A DNA stretch of 30,053 nucleotides from a virus, in IMG/VR virus record IMGVR_UViG_3300033153_005141, positions 1 through 30,053 of that record, one strand, 5' to 3'. How positions within the stretch are numbered: position 1 is the stretch's first letter; every line of letters starts with the position of its first letter. Of the stretch, positions 5,965-13,091 are shown in pieces. The translations under genes were made by a program, and so were the position numbers. The notes beneath the pieces are model-generated. The model had not been told where the DNA came from and ran no database searches. It saw only the letters and a list, made by a program, of their open reading frames with translations.

Positions 5965-6120
5965 ATGGCAAGTGAAAAAAAACAATTGAATAAGAATATA
6001 TCAGAGAACCCAATTTTTATAGTTTTTGGGTCAATAGTAATTAGATTATTGGAATTAAACGCAATAGTAATGTCTTTCGGTTTAATTATCTATATGATTT
6101 TTCTTGCTTTTGTTAAATAA
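5965..6120 (+). CDS. 51-residue membrane miniprotein
   Basis: ORF from ATG 5965, opening MASEKKQLNKNISENPIFIV. A polar, lysine-rich N-terminus of about 15 residues is followed by two hydrophobic stretches (about 17-26 and 33-50), separated by a short RLLELN segment that could be a tight turn or part of an amphipathic helix. It resembles small phage inner-membrane proteins in size; holin-like or superinfection functions cannot be claimed. The promoter at 6104-6132 lies over its 3' end. Confidence 0.5.
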   Translation: MASEKKQLNKNISENPIFIVFGSIVIRLLELNAIVMSFGLIIYMIFLAFVK

Positions 6121-6132
6121 GATTGTAATAAT
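6104..6132 (+). promoter_or_regulatory. Promoter candidate for second ncRNA/packaging operon
   Basis: TTGCTT (6104-6109), 17-nt spacer, AATAAT (6127-6132) preceded by an extended -10 TGT. Predicted start about 6138-6139. It would transcribe the structured region 6139-6426 and then the zinc-ribbon gene and terminase genes. Confidence 0.45.
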
Positions 6133-6137
6133 GTGGA

Positions 6138-6426
6138 AGTATTACTCATTTATTTTTTGGACTATGGGTAGAATATTGGAAGTTATGCTATGAAATATAT
6201 TTTTTCAAAGCATTAAAAGAGTATTCTATCCAGAGTTCAGTAAATAACCCTTTCACCCTAAAGCAGGGACATCATTTCAAGGTTTCACTTATAAGCGGAT
6301 AAGCCCAAATTATTCCGAAAAGCAGAGACAGAAATCAAGTAAGTGGTGTTCCATACTTTCTTTTTATTTTCAACCTTTATCTATTCATTGAAAGTAAAAT
6401 TCTGTCTGTTATGTCTCTGCTTTAGG
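6138..6426 (+). ncRNA. Structured non-coding region upstream of terminase genes
   Basis: No convincing ORF from 6121 to 6443. First domain: GGGTAGAATA (6166-6175) pairs with TATTCTATCC (6222-6231), enclosing ATGCT/AGCAT and TGAAA/TTTCA. Second domain: a 16-nt arm (6257-6272) pairs with 6411-6426 with one G-U, enclosing AGACAGAA (6326-6333) with TTCTGTCT (6400-6407). A near-copy of the left arm, AAAGCAGAGACA at 6319-6330, is a perfect complement of 6412-6423, so two alternative folds compete for the same strand. It could be a long regulatory leader or a free RNA. Confidence 0.5.
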
Positions 6427-6443
6427 TTAAAAATACTAAAACA

Positions 6444-6653
6444 ATGCTTAAACAAAAAGGTAAAATAGGTATATTCAATAAGTATAGTTATCATTGCGAT
6501 GAATGTAAAAAAGAACTAAAAGATATGAATGATTATCCAATGTTATTTAATGGAATAAAAACTGAATGGGACTATATTATGAGAGATACTTTAAGAATTG
6601 GTAATAAGTGGCAACAAATAAAATCAATAATTTGTAATAATTGTTTGAATTAA
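6444..6653 (+). CDS. 69-residue zinc-ribbon protein
   Basis: Starts MLKQKGKIGIFNKYSYHCDECKK and ends with IICNNCLN: one CxxC pair near residue 18 and the other near residue 64. The cysteine pairs at opposite ends would bring the termini together around a zinc ion, with the middle (NGIKTEWDYI) as an inserted beta segment. It is the first gene after the structured leader, 20 nt before terS. Function unknown; possible roles in transcription control or packaging are inference. Confidence 0.6.
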   Translation: MLKQKGKIGIFNKYSYHCDECKKELKDMNDYPMLFNGIKTEWDYIMRDTLRIGNKWQQIKSIICNNCLN

Positions 6654-6673
6654 AAAGATAACAATTTATTAAG

Positions 6674-7048
6674 ATGACTCCTAAGCAACAGAAGCTAATA
6701 AATATCATTACAGAGAATTACAGAGATAAAAAAACTACAAAAACTTTAAAGAAAATGCTCTTGGAAGCTGGATATACTACTGAAACTTCAGAACAGGCAA
6801 TTAGGATATTAGAAAGTAAAACTATTCAAGATAAATTATCTCCTATTGTTGATAAATTAAATAAAAAAAGAGATAAAGCATTAAAGTTTATTTCAGATGA
6901 GAAATTAAAAAAGAGTTCAGCAAGAGATTTATCAGGTATAGTAGATGTTTTAACTAAAAACTCTCAACTATTATCAGGCAAAGAAACAGAAAAAGCAGGT
7001 ATAACTATTGAAGTAGTAGATTATGATAAAGATAACAATTCCCCATGA
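6674..7048 (+). CDS. terS: Small terminase subunit (TerS)
   Basis: 124 residues directly before and overlapping the large terminase by 26 nt. The N-terminal part (MTPKQQKLINIITENYRD, then KTLKKMLLEAGYTTETSEQA) reads as a helix-turn-helix DNA-binding domain of the terS type; a central lysine-rich helix pair fits the oligomerisation domain, and the C-terminal tail (ITIEVVDYDKDNNSP) is the usual flexible TerL-contacting region. Small terminases form rings that recognise the packaging site and stimulate the motor. The assignment rests on size, helix pattern and position. Confidence 0.75.
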   Translation: MTPKQQKLINIITENYRDKKTTKTLKKMLLEAGYTTETSEQAIRILESKTIQDKLSPIVDKLNKKRDKALKFISDEKLKKSSARDLSGIVDVLTKNSQLLSGKETEKAGITIEVVDYDKDNNSP

Positions 7049-8312
7049 ATATACGCCAAGAAGTTATCAGTTAGAACTTTTAAAAGCACCACAAAGATTC
7101 AAGATAGCTGTCTGGAATAGAAGAAGCGGTAAATCTAAAACAGCTCTTAATCAGCAGATAGCCAGAACACAAAAAAGAAAAGGTATCTACTATTATTTCC
7201 TCCCAACTTATAAACAAGCCAAGCAGGTAATATGGGATGCATTAGTTAAAGAACATATCCCTCTTGAAATAGTAGATAAATTAAACGAAAGTGAGTTAGC
7301 AGTTTATTATAAGAACGGAAGTATTCAAAGATTTGCTGGTTGTGAGGATATAGATAAACATAGAGGAATAGGCCCGATAGATATAGTTTTTGATGAGTAT
7401 GCTGAGATTAACGAGGAAATGTGGAATGCTATTATTCAGCCGGTATTAAGAGAAAATCAAGGCACAGCCACATTTATCTTCACTCCTAAAGGAAAGAACC
7501 ACGCTTGGAAGTTATTAGAAAAGGCTAAGCAGAATCCTAATTACTGGTATTGGAGCGTAAAAGATGTTTATGAAACCGACTCCATACCCTTAGAAGAGAT
7601 AGAAGAAGCTAAGCGAGATATGACTGAGGTTCTTTTTAATCAGGAGTTTCTCTGTGAGTTTCACGAAGGAGCTGGTCAGGTATTTAGAAGAATAAAAAAG
7701 AATCTTTATAGTGGTCATTTAAGCATAGAAGCAGATAAGAGATTTAGAATAGGAGTAGATCTAGCCAAGCATCAGGATTGGACTGTTCTTACTCCATTTG
7801 ACCTTACAAGCTTCAAGGTAGGACATCAGGATAGATTCAACCAGATAGATTGGAACTTACAAGAAGCGCGCATAGAAGCTATGCATTTGAGGTATAATAA
7901 GGCCTTGATACGAGTAGATAGCACAGGAGTTGGAGACCCTATCTATGAAAATCTTAGTAAAAAGAGATTACCAGTAGAATCTTATCAATTCACAGAACGA
8001 AGCAAGCAGGCATTGTTTGAAAATCTCGTTATCTTATTAGAAAAAGATAAGATAAAGCTTCCTAATGATATAGGGTTGATAGAAGAATTAGAAAGCTGGC
8101 AGTATAAATATGACGAGAAGACTAAGAAGATTAAAATGGAAACTAACACCACAGATGACCGAGTAATAAGTTTAGCCTTAGCAGTCTGGGACTTGCCTAA
8201 TGTTCCATTAAGTTATCAAAAAGAAAGAGAACGAGAAATCTTGAGCCAATTTGACCATTATAAAGATAAACCACTCAAACAGCGAGGAGTGGAGAAGTAT
8301 AAGATATTATGA
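7023..8312 (+). CDS. terL: Large terminase subunit (TerL), packaging motor
   Basis: 429 residues. ATPase domain: Walker A NRRSGKSKT (32-40), Walker B IVFDE (121-125), coupling motif FTPKG (153-157). Nuclease domain of RNase H type: Asp246 in RIGVDLAKHQDWT, Asp299 in LIRVDSTGVGDP and Asp378/379 in DDRVISLALA. TerL docks on the portal, pumps DNA into the prohead by ATP hydrolysis and cuts concatemers. Length and motif order are typical, and all catalytic acids are present. The start overlaps terS, suggesting coupling; the 3' end overlaps the next gene by 4 nt. Confidence 0.95.
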   Translation: MIKITIPHEYTPRSYQLELLKAPQRFKIAVWNRRSGKSKTALNQQIARTQKRKGIYYYFLPTYKQAKQVIWDALVKEHIPLEIVDKLNESELAVYYKNGSIQRFAGCEDIDKHRGIGPIDIVFDEYAEINEEMWNAIIQPVLRENQGTATFIFTPKGKNHAWKLLEKAKQNPNYWYWSVKDVYETDSIPLEEIEEAKRDMTEVLFNQEFLCEFHEGAGQVFRRIKKNLYSGHLSIEADKRFRIGVDLAKHQDWTVLTPFDLTSFKVGHQDRFNQIDWNLQEARIEAMHLRYNKALIRVDSTGVGDPIYENLSKKRLPVESYQFTERSKQALFENLVILLEKDKIKLPNDIGLIEELESWQYKYDEKTKKIKMETNTTDDRVISLALAVWDLPNVPLSYQKEREREILSQFDHYKDKPLKQRGVEKYKIL

Positions 8313-8518
8313 ATCTTTTAAAAGCTCTTAAATCTCTATTCAAGAAAAAAGAACCAGTTAAGAAAAAAGAACCAGAAATAGTTGAAGAAATCAAAGAAGA
8401 CATCAAACCAGAAATAGAAAGCAAGTATAAAATAATAAAAGAATGTCCTGGTGGTTTTCATTCTTGGATAGAAAAAGACGGAAGAATAATGAGAAAAGAG
8501 AACAAATATGTCTATTAA
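8309..8518 (+). CDS. 69-residue lysine/glutamate-rich protein
   Basis: The ATG overlaps the TGA of terL. The first half is a charged helix with two near-identical KKKEP repeats (encoded by a short DNA repeat at 8346-8375); the second half is a compact strand-rich segment with GGFHSWIEKDGRIMRKENKYVY. Its end overlaps groES by 11 nt. Possibly a small TerL- or portal-associated factor, but no family is recognised. Confidence 0.55.
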   Translation: MNLLKALKSLFKKKEPVKKKEPEIVEEIKEDIKPEIESKYKIIKECPGGFHSWIEKDGRIMRKENKYVY

Positions 8519-8792
8519 ACCATTCAACGAAAATATCCTAATAAAACCCATAAAACCAGAAAAAACCAAGTCAGGACTTATCTATCCAGACACTAACAAG
8601 TCAGAAAACATAGCAGAAGGCGAAGTTATTTCAACTGGAGCAGGTCGTCATACTTTAGTGGGAGTCCTTCCCTTAAAGATAAAAAAAGGAGATAAAGTAA
8701 TTTTTATCCACTATTCTCCTCGTAAGATAAAGCATAAAGGAGAGGAGTTTATGCTTATTAGCGAGGATGATGTGTTGGCTGTGGTAGAATGA
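8508..8792 (+). CDS. groES: Phage GroES-like co-chaperonin
   Basis: 94 residues with the Cpn10 fold signature: FNENILIKPIKPEKTKSGL at the N-terminus, mobile-loop region TKSGLIYPDTNKSENIAEGEV, the GxGxR-like STGAGRH, and LKIKKGDKVIF before the C-terminal EGEEFMLI-type strand (here HKGEEFMLISEDDVLAVVE). Co-chaperonins cap the GroEL chamber through the mobile-loop tripeptide, here L-I-Y after SG. The gene lies just upstream of groEL with one small ORF between them. Encoding its own lid suggests host GroES is not matched to the phage GroEL or is not enough for capsid folding. Confidence 0.92.
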   Translation: MSIKPFNENILIKPIKPEKTKSGLIYPDTNKSENIAEGEVISTGAGRHTLVGVLPLKIKKGDKVIFIHYSPRKIKHKGEEFMLISEDDVLAVVE

Positions 8793-8968
8793 AAAACTTT
8801 GAAACCAGATTAAACGACCATAAACTCTCTTTAGAGTTATTATATTGCCTTATAAAAACACTCTTCTATCATTTAAAGTTAGATTATAAGATAGAGAGAG
8901 ATACGAGTGGGTATGTTATAAAAATTAAACCTAAAAAAAATGGACGAAAAAATAATACTATTCAATAA
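8789..8968 (+). CDS. 59-residue protein between groES and groEL
   Basis: ORF from ATG 8789, overlapping the groES stop (ATGA) and reading 29 nt into groEL. It opens MKNFETRLNDHKLSLELLYC and continues as an amphipathic helix, then a short strand and a basic tail. The overlap at both ends indicates a coupled groES-ORF-groEL unit. No family is recognised. An adaptor role for chaperonin substrates would be speculation. Confidence 0.45.
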   Translation: MKNFETRLNDHKLSLELLYCLIKTLFYHLKLDYKIERDTSGYVIKIKPKKNGRKNNTIQ

Positions 8969-10496
8969 AACAGCTAAAGACAAATTATTAAAAGGAATAA
9001 ACAAAGTAGCAGACGCAGTAAAGATAACGCTGGGTGCTACTGGCAGGAATGTAGTAATAAAAGATGAAGTAGTCCCAGCTTTCTCCACGAATGACGGAGT
9101 ATATATATCCCGTAAGATACACTTAAGAGATGAAGTAGAAGAAGCTGGAGCTGATATTATAAAAGGAGTAGCAGAACATACTAACGAAGCAGTAGGAGAT
9201 GGCACAACTACTTCAATCGTCTTGGCTCAAGCTCTTATTAACGAAGGATTAAAGTATAAGGTAAATCCCTTAAAGATAAGAGCTGGAATGAAAAAGGGAT
9301 TAGAAGTTCTTATCAAAGAGATAGAAAAGTTAGCCAAGCCTATTAAAACAAAAGAAGAAATGAAGCAGATAGCCACTATATCTGCTGAAAACGAGGAGAT
9401 AGGAGAGCTTATCGCTGATACTATCAAGGAAGTAGGGCAAGATGGTGTTATCAAGATAGAAGAGTCTAAGACATTTGGATTAGAGAAAGAAATAGTGGGA
9501 GGTATTCAGTTTAATAGTGGATATATATCTCCATATATGATAAATAAGTTTGATAAATTAGAAGCTGAATATGAAGATCCATTGTTCTTAATAACTGATA
9601 AAAAGATTTCTATGGCTAAGTCTGAATTGATGCCCATATTAGAGAAAGTAGCCCAATCAGGTAAGAAAGAGCTGGTAGTCATAGCAGAAGATATAACTGA
9701 TTCAGCTTTAGCTACCTTAGTAGTTAATAAAGAAAGAGGTTTGTTTAATGCTCTGGGGATAAAAGCACCCGATAAGGAAGTATTACAAGATTTAGCTCTT
9801 ATTACTGGAGCAACGCTAATATCAGAGGAAACAGGATTAAGATTAGAAAGTTTTGAGATGAAACATCTGGGTAAAGCTAAGAAAGTAATTTCCACTAAAG
9901 ATAATACTACGATTATAGGGGGTAAGGGTAATGTTAAAGATAAAATTAAGCAAATTAAGGCAGAAATAGAGAAATCTAAACAATCTGCTGATTTATTAGA
10001 AAGATTAGCTCGTCTTACAGGAGGAATAGCAGTTATTAGCGTAGGCGCTGCTACTGAAATAGAGAGAAAAGCCAAGCAACACAAGGTAGAAGATGCTCTG
10101 AATGCTACTAAAGCTGCTGTTGATGGAGGGATTGTGGCAGGGGGGGGAGTTGTGTTGTTAAGATTAAGGAAAACAAAGATGTATGCTTATGATAAAGATG
10201 AAGAAACAGGAAGTAAGATATTAAAAAAGGCATTAGAAGCTCCTATTAAGCAGATGGCAGAAAACGCTGGATTAGAGGCAGATAAACTTATAGCAAGTAT
10301 ATTAGAAAAAGACGAAATAAATTACGGATACAATTTTAATACTAATAAATACGAGGATTTAGTTGAGAATAAAGTAGTTGACCCAGCTAAGGTCCTAATA
10401 TCTACATTAACCAATGCTGTTTCAGCTGCTGGTATATTTCTTACAACAGATTGTGTTATAGCAAAAAAAAGGTTGCCATTAAATAATGGCAGATAA
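8940..10496 (+). CDS. groEL: Phage-encoded GroEL-type chaperonin
   Basis: 518 residues, group I chaperonin. ATP-site residues are intact: Asp52 in TNDGVYISR, Asp87 in VGDGTTTS, the VEDALNATKAA segment with the catalytic Asp equivalent to E. coli 398, and IVAGGGV. The apical domain is recognisable (GIQFNSGYISPYMINK). Differences from cellular GroEL: the GFGDRRK loop after KAP is shortened (IKAPDKEVLQD), the stretch after the GGG motif is altered, and the Gly-Gly-Met tail is absent. The protein would form a folding chamber for phage proteins, probably capsid subunits. It sits between packaging and portal genes, and its last 11 nt overlap the portal start. Confidence 0.95.
   Translation: MDEKIILFNKTAKDKLLKGINKVADAVKITLGATGRNVVIKDEVVPAFSTNDGVYISRKIHLRDEVEEAGADIIKGVAEHTNEAVGDGTTTSIVLAQALINEGLKYKVNPLKIRAGMKKGLEVLIKEIEKLAKPIKTKEEMKQIATISAENEEIGELIADTIKEVGQDGVIKIEESKTFGLEKEIVGGIQFNSGYISPYMINKFDKLEAEYEDPLFLITDKKISMAKSELMPILEKVAQSGKKELVVIAEDITDSALATLVVNKERGLFNALGIKAPDKEVLQDLALITGATLISEETGLRLESFEMKHLGKAKKVISTKDNTTIIGGKGNVKDKIKQIKAEIEKSKQSADLLERLARLTGGIAVISVGAATEIERKAKQHKVEDALNATKAAVDGGIVAGGGVVLLRLRKTKMYAYDKDEETGSKILKKALEAPIKQMAENAGLEADKLIASILEKDEINYGYNFNTNKYEDLVENKVVDPAKVLISTLTNAVSAAGIFLTTDCVIAKKRLPLNNGR
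10473..10492 (+). promoter_or_regulatory. Hairpin over the portal start codon
   Basis: TTGCCATT (10473-10480), loop AAAT, AATGGCAG (10485-10492): an 8-bp stem with a terminal T-G pair. The portal ATG (10486-10488) is in the 3' strand. Since groEL is translated through this hairpin, ribosomes on groEL would open it, so portal translation is probably coupled to groEL translation. Confidence 0.5.
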
Positions 10497-12459
10497 GCCC
10501 AAAAACCAATTAACATATAGTCCAAGCAAAGAAGACCAAAAAGACATTAAACTTGTTTTAGATGATTTGGTATTAGGAAGAAATGTCATCAACAAGGTAT
10601 ATAATTACTTTAATGGTCGTTCTTTGTATGAGGTAATAGACGATTGGACTAAACGCTGGAATGGATATATCCCAGCCAGAAGCGAGTTGTTAGAAGACTG
10701 GCAGTCTAGGATATTTCTTAACTATACTCGCAATCAAATCATATCTTATCTTGTTAAGACGGCTTTATCGTTGCCTAAGCCAAAGATAACAGCAGTAGAT
10801 AAGAAGACTGGATTGACTAATAAGAAGCTGGCTCAAACTTTAACTGACTTAAACCAGTTCTCATCTAATGAGGAACAAGGAGATTCTCGTTTCTTTGAGA
10901 GTGCTTTAGAGAATACAATCAAGGGGACGGTTATAAAATACGAGGGATATGTTAAACAAGAACAGGAGTTTCCAGTTCCTATTTCTTTTGATGCTGAAAC
11001 TGGGAATATAAAGACAAGAAAAGAAGTTAGAACCGTGTTTGATAACTGCTTTCAGGAAATAGTGCCAGTAGAAGACTTCTACATCTCTAATCCTTATCAG
11101 CCAGATGTTCAGAAACAGCCATTTGTTCAGTGGTTAAAGATAACTACTTACGAGGAAGCAGAAGTAGAGTTTAAAGATTATCCTAATTGGAAGTATGTAA
11201 TAGCTGGAACATATAGTTTTGGCATAGAGCCACGCCCATTTTACAGGCAATCTATTCCCCACGATTTAACTCAAAATCAAGTTCAAATTGTAAGATATTA
11301 TAATAAAAGCAAACAAAAGCACATCATTCTTGTTAATGGTGTTTTATTATACTCTGGCACAATTCCTTTTAAAGACGGCCAGTATCCTTTTGCTAAAGGA
11401 GTATTTGAGCCATTTGGCAATGATTTCTTCTGGGGAGCAGGTTTTCCACAGAAGATACAAGGCGATCAGGATTTAATCAATACTATCTGGAATATGATGG
11501 TAGATAAGACCTATGGTTCATTATTGCCATTCGGACTTACTTCTGATGTAGATGACATTATAGAAGATACAAGATTAGAAGCCCATAAGATAAGAAAGGT
11601 TACTGATATTGATAAATGGAAGTGGGAAACCTTGCCTGGAGTTAATTCAGGAGAGATGAATATGATAAATATGGCTTTAAAGTTTGTTCAAGATAACTCT
11701 GGTAATGTTCAGGGAGCTGGTCAGGCTCAAACTCAAAGAGGTGGGAAGCTGGCAGTAAGACAGGTATTGCTTCAACAGCAAGAAACTATGGCTAAACTGG
11801 GATTTTCTATGAACTTCTTAGAAGATTTTGAAAGAGATAGAACAGAATTAAGAGTTAGTCATATCTTACAATTCTATTCTATTCCTAAGATAGAAAAGAT
11901 TACTGGTAAAAAGGGACAAGAAGTAGAGGATTTACTATATCGGGAAGTAAGATTGCCTAATACTAAGTTAGAAGATGGTAAGATGGGAACAAGGATTATC
12001 CAGCTTACTGGTAAGTTAGATGAGAATCAAAGATTGGCTAAACAAGAAGAATTATCAGTATTAGAAGAAATGGGTGAGTTAGAGGAAACTCCAACAGAGG
12101 CATTGGCTATTGATGTTAATACTTTTAATGACTTTAATTGGACAATTCAGATTATAAAGAATAGTTCTTATGAGAAGAATGCTGTATTAGACCAAGCTTC
12201 ACGAATGGAATATGCTAATTGGAGATTAAGTATTATGCAAGTATCTCCTATTGATGTAGAGAGGTTAATAGATTTTGTAAATGAGAGCTATGATATAGAT
12301 ACAGACCAATTTAAGCCACAGCAACAACCGGGAATGATGGGTATGATGCCGGGTATGCTACCACAGCAAGGACAGCAAGGACAGCAAGGACAACAAGGCC
12401 CAGCACAGCAATTAGCCCCTAAGGGATTAGGGACATTAAGTGAGTTAGTAGAAAAATGA
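10486..12459 (+). CDS. Portal protein
   Basis: 657 residues after TerL and the chaperonins and before scaffold and capsid genes. The N-terminal third includes a typical portal opening (LNYTRNQIISYLVKTALSLP), followed by wing/stem-like regions (VRYYNKSKQKHIILVNGVLL; ANWRLSIMQVSP) and a flexible Met/Gln-rich tail with GQQ repeats. The portal dodecamer forms the DNA entry vertex, anchors TerL during packaging and later the connector proteins. Size fits podovirus or siphovirus portals. The start overlaps groEL by 11 nt and is inside a hairpin. Confidence 0.85.
   Translation: MADKPKNQLTYSPSKEDQKDIKLVLDDLVLGRNVINKVYNYFNGRSLYEVIDDWTKRWNGYIPARSELLEDWQSRIFLNYTRNQIISYLVKTALSLPKPKITAVDKKTGLTNKKLAQTLTDLNQFSSNEEQGDSRFFESALENTIKGTVIKYEGYVKQEQEFPVPISFDAETGNIKTRKEVRTVFDNCFQEIVPVEDFYISNPYQPDVQKQPFVQWLKITTYEEAEVEFKDYPNWKYVIAGTYSFGIEPRPFYRQSIPHDLTQNQVQIVRYYNKSKQKHIILVNGVLLYSGTIPFKDGQYPFAKGVFEPFGNDFFWGAGFPQKIQGDQDLINTIWNMMVDKTYGSLLPFGLTSDVDDIIEDTRLEAHKIRKVTDIDKWKWETLPGVNSGEMNMINMALKFVQDNSGNVQGAGQAQTQRGGKLAVRQVLLQQQETMAKLGFSMNFLEDFERDRTELRVSHILQFYSIPKIEKITGKKGQEVEDLLYREVRLPNTKLEDGKMGTRIIQLTGKLDENQRLAKQEELSVLEEMGELEETPTEALAIDVNTFNDFNWTIQIIKNSSYEKNAVLDQASRMEYANWRLSIMQVSPIDVERLIDFVNESYDIDTDQFKPQQQPGMMGMMPGMLPQQGQQGQQGQQGPAQQLAPKGLGTLSELVEK
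12364..12398 (+). repeat. 9-nt tandem repeat in the portal C-terminus
   Basis: About four imperfect copies of CAAGGACAG encode repeated Gly-Gln-Gln units in the portal tail, next to a Met/Gly/Pro-rich stretch. Such low-complexity tails are usually disordered in the capsid interior; copy number may vary between relatives. Confidence 0.75.
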
Positions 12460-12758
12460 CACAAAAACCAGACAAATTCGCAGAACTAATGAAAGAAGTT
12501 TTAGATTTAGAACCTTTGACTTTTTACAAAGAACCGACAAATAAAATGGATAATGAGCAGTGTCAGGCATTAGCAGAATGTTATGCTAAAAAAGGATTCA
12601 GATTATATATGGAAAACGCTATCAATTTAATGATGAAAGAAGCAGTAATGAATAAGGGAGATGATTTTGCCAGAGGATTAAGAGCTGGAAGAATTACATC
12701 TTTAAAAGAATTTCTTTCTGTTTCGTATAAATTGTTTAATAAATATCCTAAGAAATAA
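12456..12758 (+). CDS. 100-residue hypothetical protein after portal
   Basis: Starts in the portal stop (ATGA overlap), MTQKPDKFAELMKEVLDLEP. Mostly helical, with a cysteine-containing helix (CQALAECYAKKGF) and an RAGRITSLKEFLS segment. Short helical proteins between portal and scaffold genes are frequent in phages, but no family is recognised. It ends in a TAATG overlap with the next small gene. Confidence 0.6.
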   Translation: MTQKPDKFAELMKEVLDLEPLTFYKEPTNKMDNEQCQALAECYAKKGFRLYMENAINLMMKEAVMNKGDDFARGLRAGRITSLKEFLSVSYKLFNKYPKK

Positions 12759-12874
12759 TGCCATATCGTAGCGCAAAACAAAGAGCTTGGATGCATATTC
12801 ACGAACCAGAATTAGCTGAACGCTGGGATAAAAAATATGGTAAAATAAAGAAAAAAGGTCGCAAGAAGAAATAA
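12758..12874 (+). CDS. 38-residue basic phage peptide
   Basis: Opens MPYRSAKQRAWMHIHEPELA, continues ERWDKKYG and ends in a run of Lys/Arg. The pattern MPYRS-x-x-QR-x-WMH-x-x-x-PE-A-x-RW is a recurrent small phage protein found near head genes in many metagenomic phages. The basic tail may contact DNA. The ATG overlaps the upstream TAA (TAATG). Confidence 0.65.
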   Translation: MPYRSAKQRAWMHIHEPELAERWDKKYGKIKKKGRKKK

Positions 12875-12887
12875 TTTACATACTAAA

Positions 12888-13007
12888 ATGGCATATAAAA
12901 AAATAGATCCAGCCATAGATTTAAACTATATTCCAGGCAAGAAAAAGAAGAAAAAATATAATAATAAAAAATACGAGAAAGCAAGAAAAGCACATTATAA
13001 AATGTAA
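12888..13007 (+). CDS. 39-residue lysine-rich peptide
   Basis: Opens MAYKKIDPAIDLNYIPGKKK and is almost entirely Lys, Tyr and Asn to its end at HYKM. Charge and length suggest a DNA-binding or capsid-interior peptide. It ends 1 nt before the tandem pseudoknot region. A promoter-like TATAAA lies over its 3' end. A-rich composition means coding is probable rather than certain. Confidence 0.5.
   Translation: MAYKKIDPAIDLNYIPGKKKKKKYNNKKYEKARKAHYKM
12996..13001 (+). promoter_or_regulatory. -10-like box before pseudoknot 1
   Basis: TATAAA predicts a start near 13008, one base before the first helix of the pseudoknot at 13009. The -35 position (12973-12978, ACGAGA) matches only three of six consensus bases, so on its own this is weak. 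A second candidate, CTAACA (13024-13029)-N17-TATAAT (13047-13052), lies inside the leader and would start near 13059. Confidence 0.3.
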
Positions 13008-13008
13008 T

Positions 13009-13034
13009 CGCTTGAGGATAGCGCTAACATCCTC
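13009..13034 (+). promoter_or_regulatory. Compact H-type pseudoknot (scaffold leader, first)
   Basis: Stem 1 CGCT (13009-13012) with AGCG (13020-13023); stem 2 GAGGAT (13014-13019) with ATCCTC (13029-13034). Loops are 1, 0 and 5 nt, a sterically ordinary H-type geometry. It lies in the gap between the lysine-rich peptide and the scaffold-like gene. Confidence 0.6.
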
Positions 13035-13052
13035 TCTAATTATTAATATAAT

Positions 13053-13083
13053 CGTGGGTAAGCTCCACGCAAAACCACAGCTT
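13053..13083 (+). promoter_or_regulatory. Compact H-type pseudoknot (scaffold leader, second)
   Basis: Stem 1 CGTGG (13053-13057) with CCACG (13065-13069); stem 2 AAGCT (13060-13064) with AGCTT (13079-13083). Loops are 2, 0 and 9 nt. It ends 8 nt before the ATG at 13092, where a ribosome would have to bind, so it may affect initiation or protect the mRNA 5' region. Confidence 0.6.
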
Positions 13084-13091
13084 ATAAAGTT

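Noticed and set aside
9506-10084. Long antisense ORF inside groEL
   Set aside because: It is a codon-shadow of groEL, without start context or neighbour overlap; groEL identity is certain.
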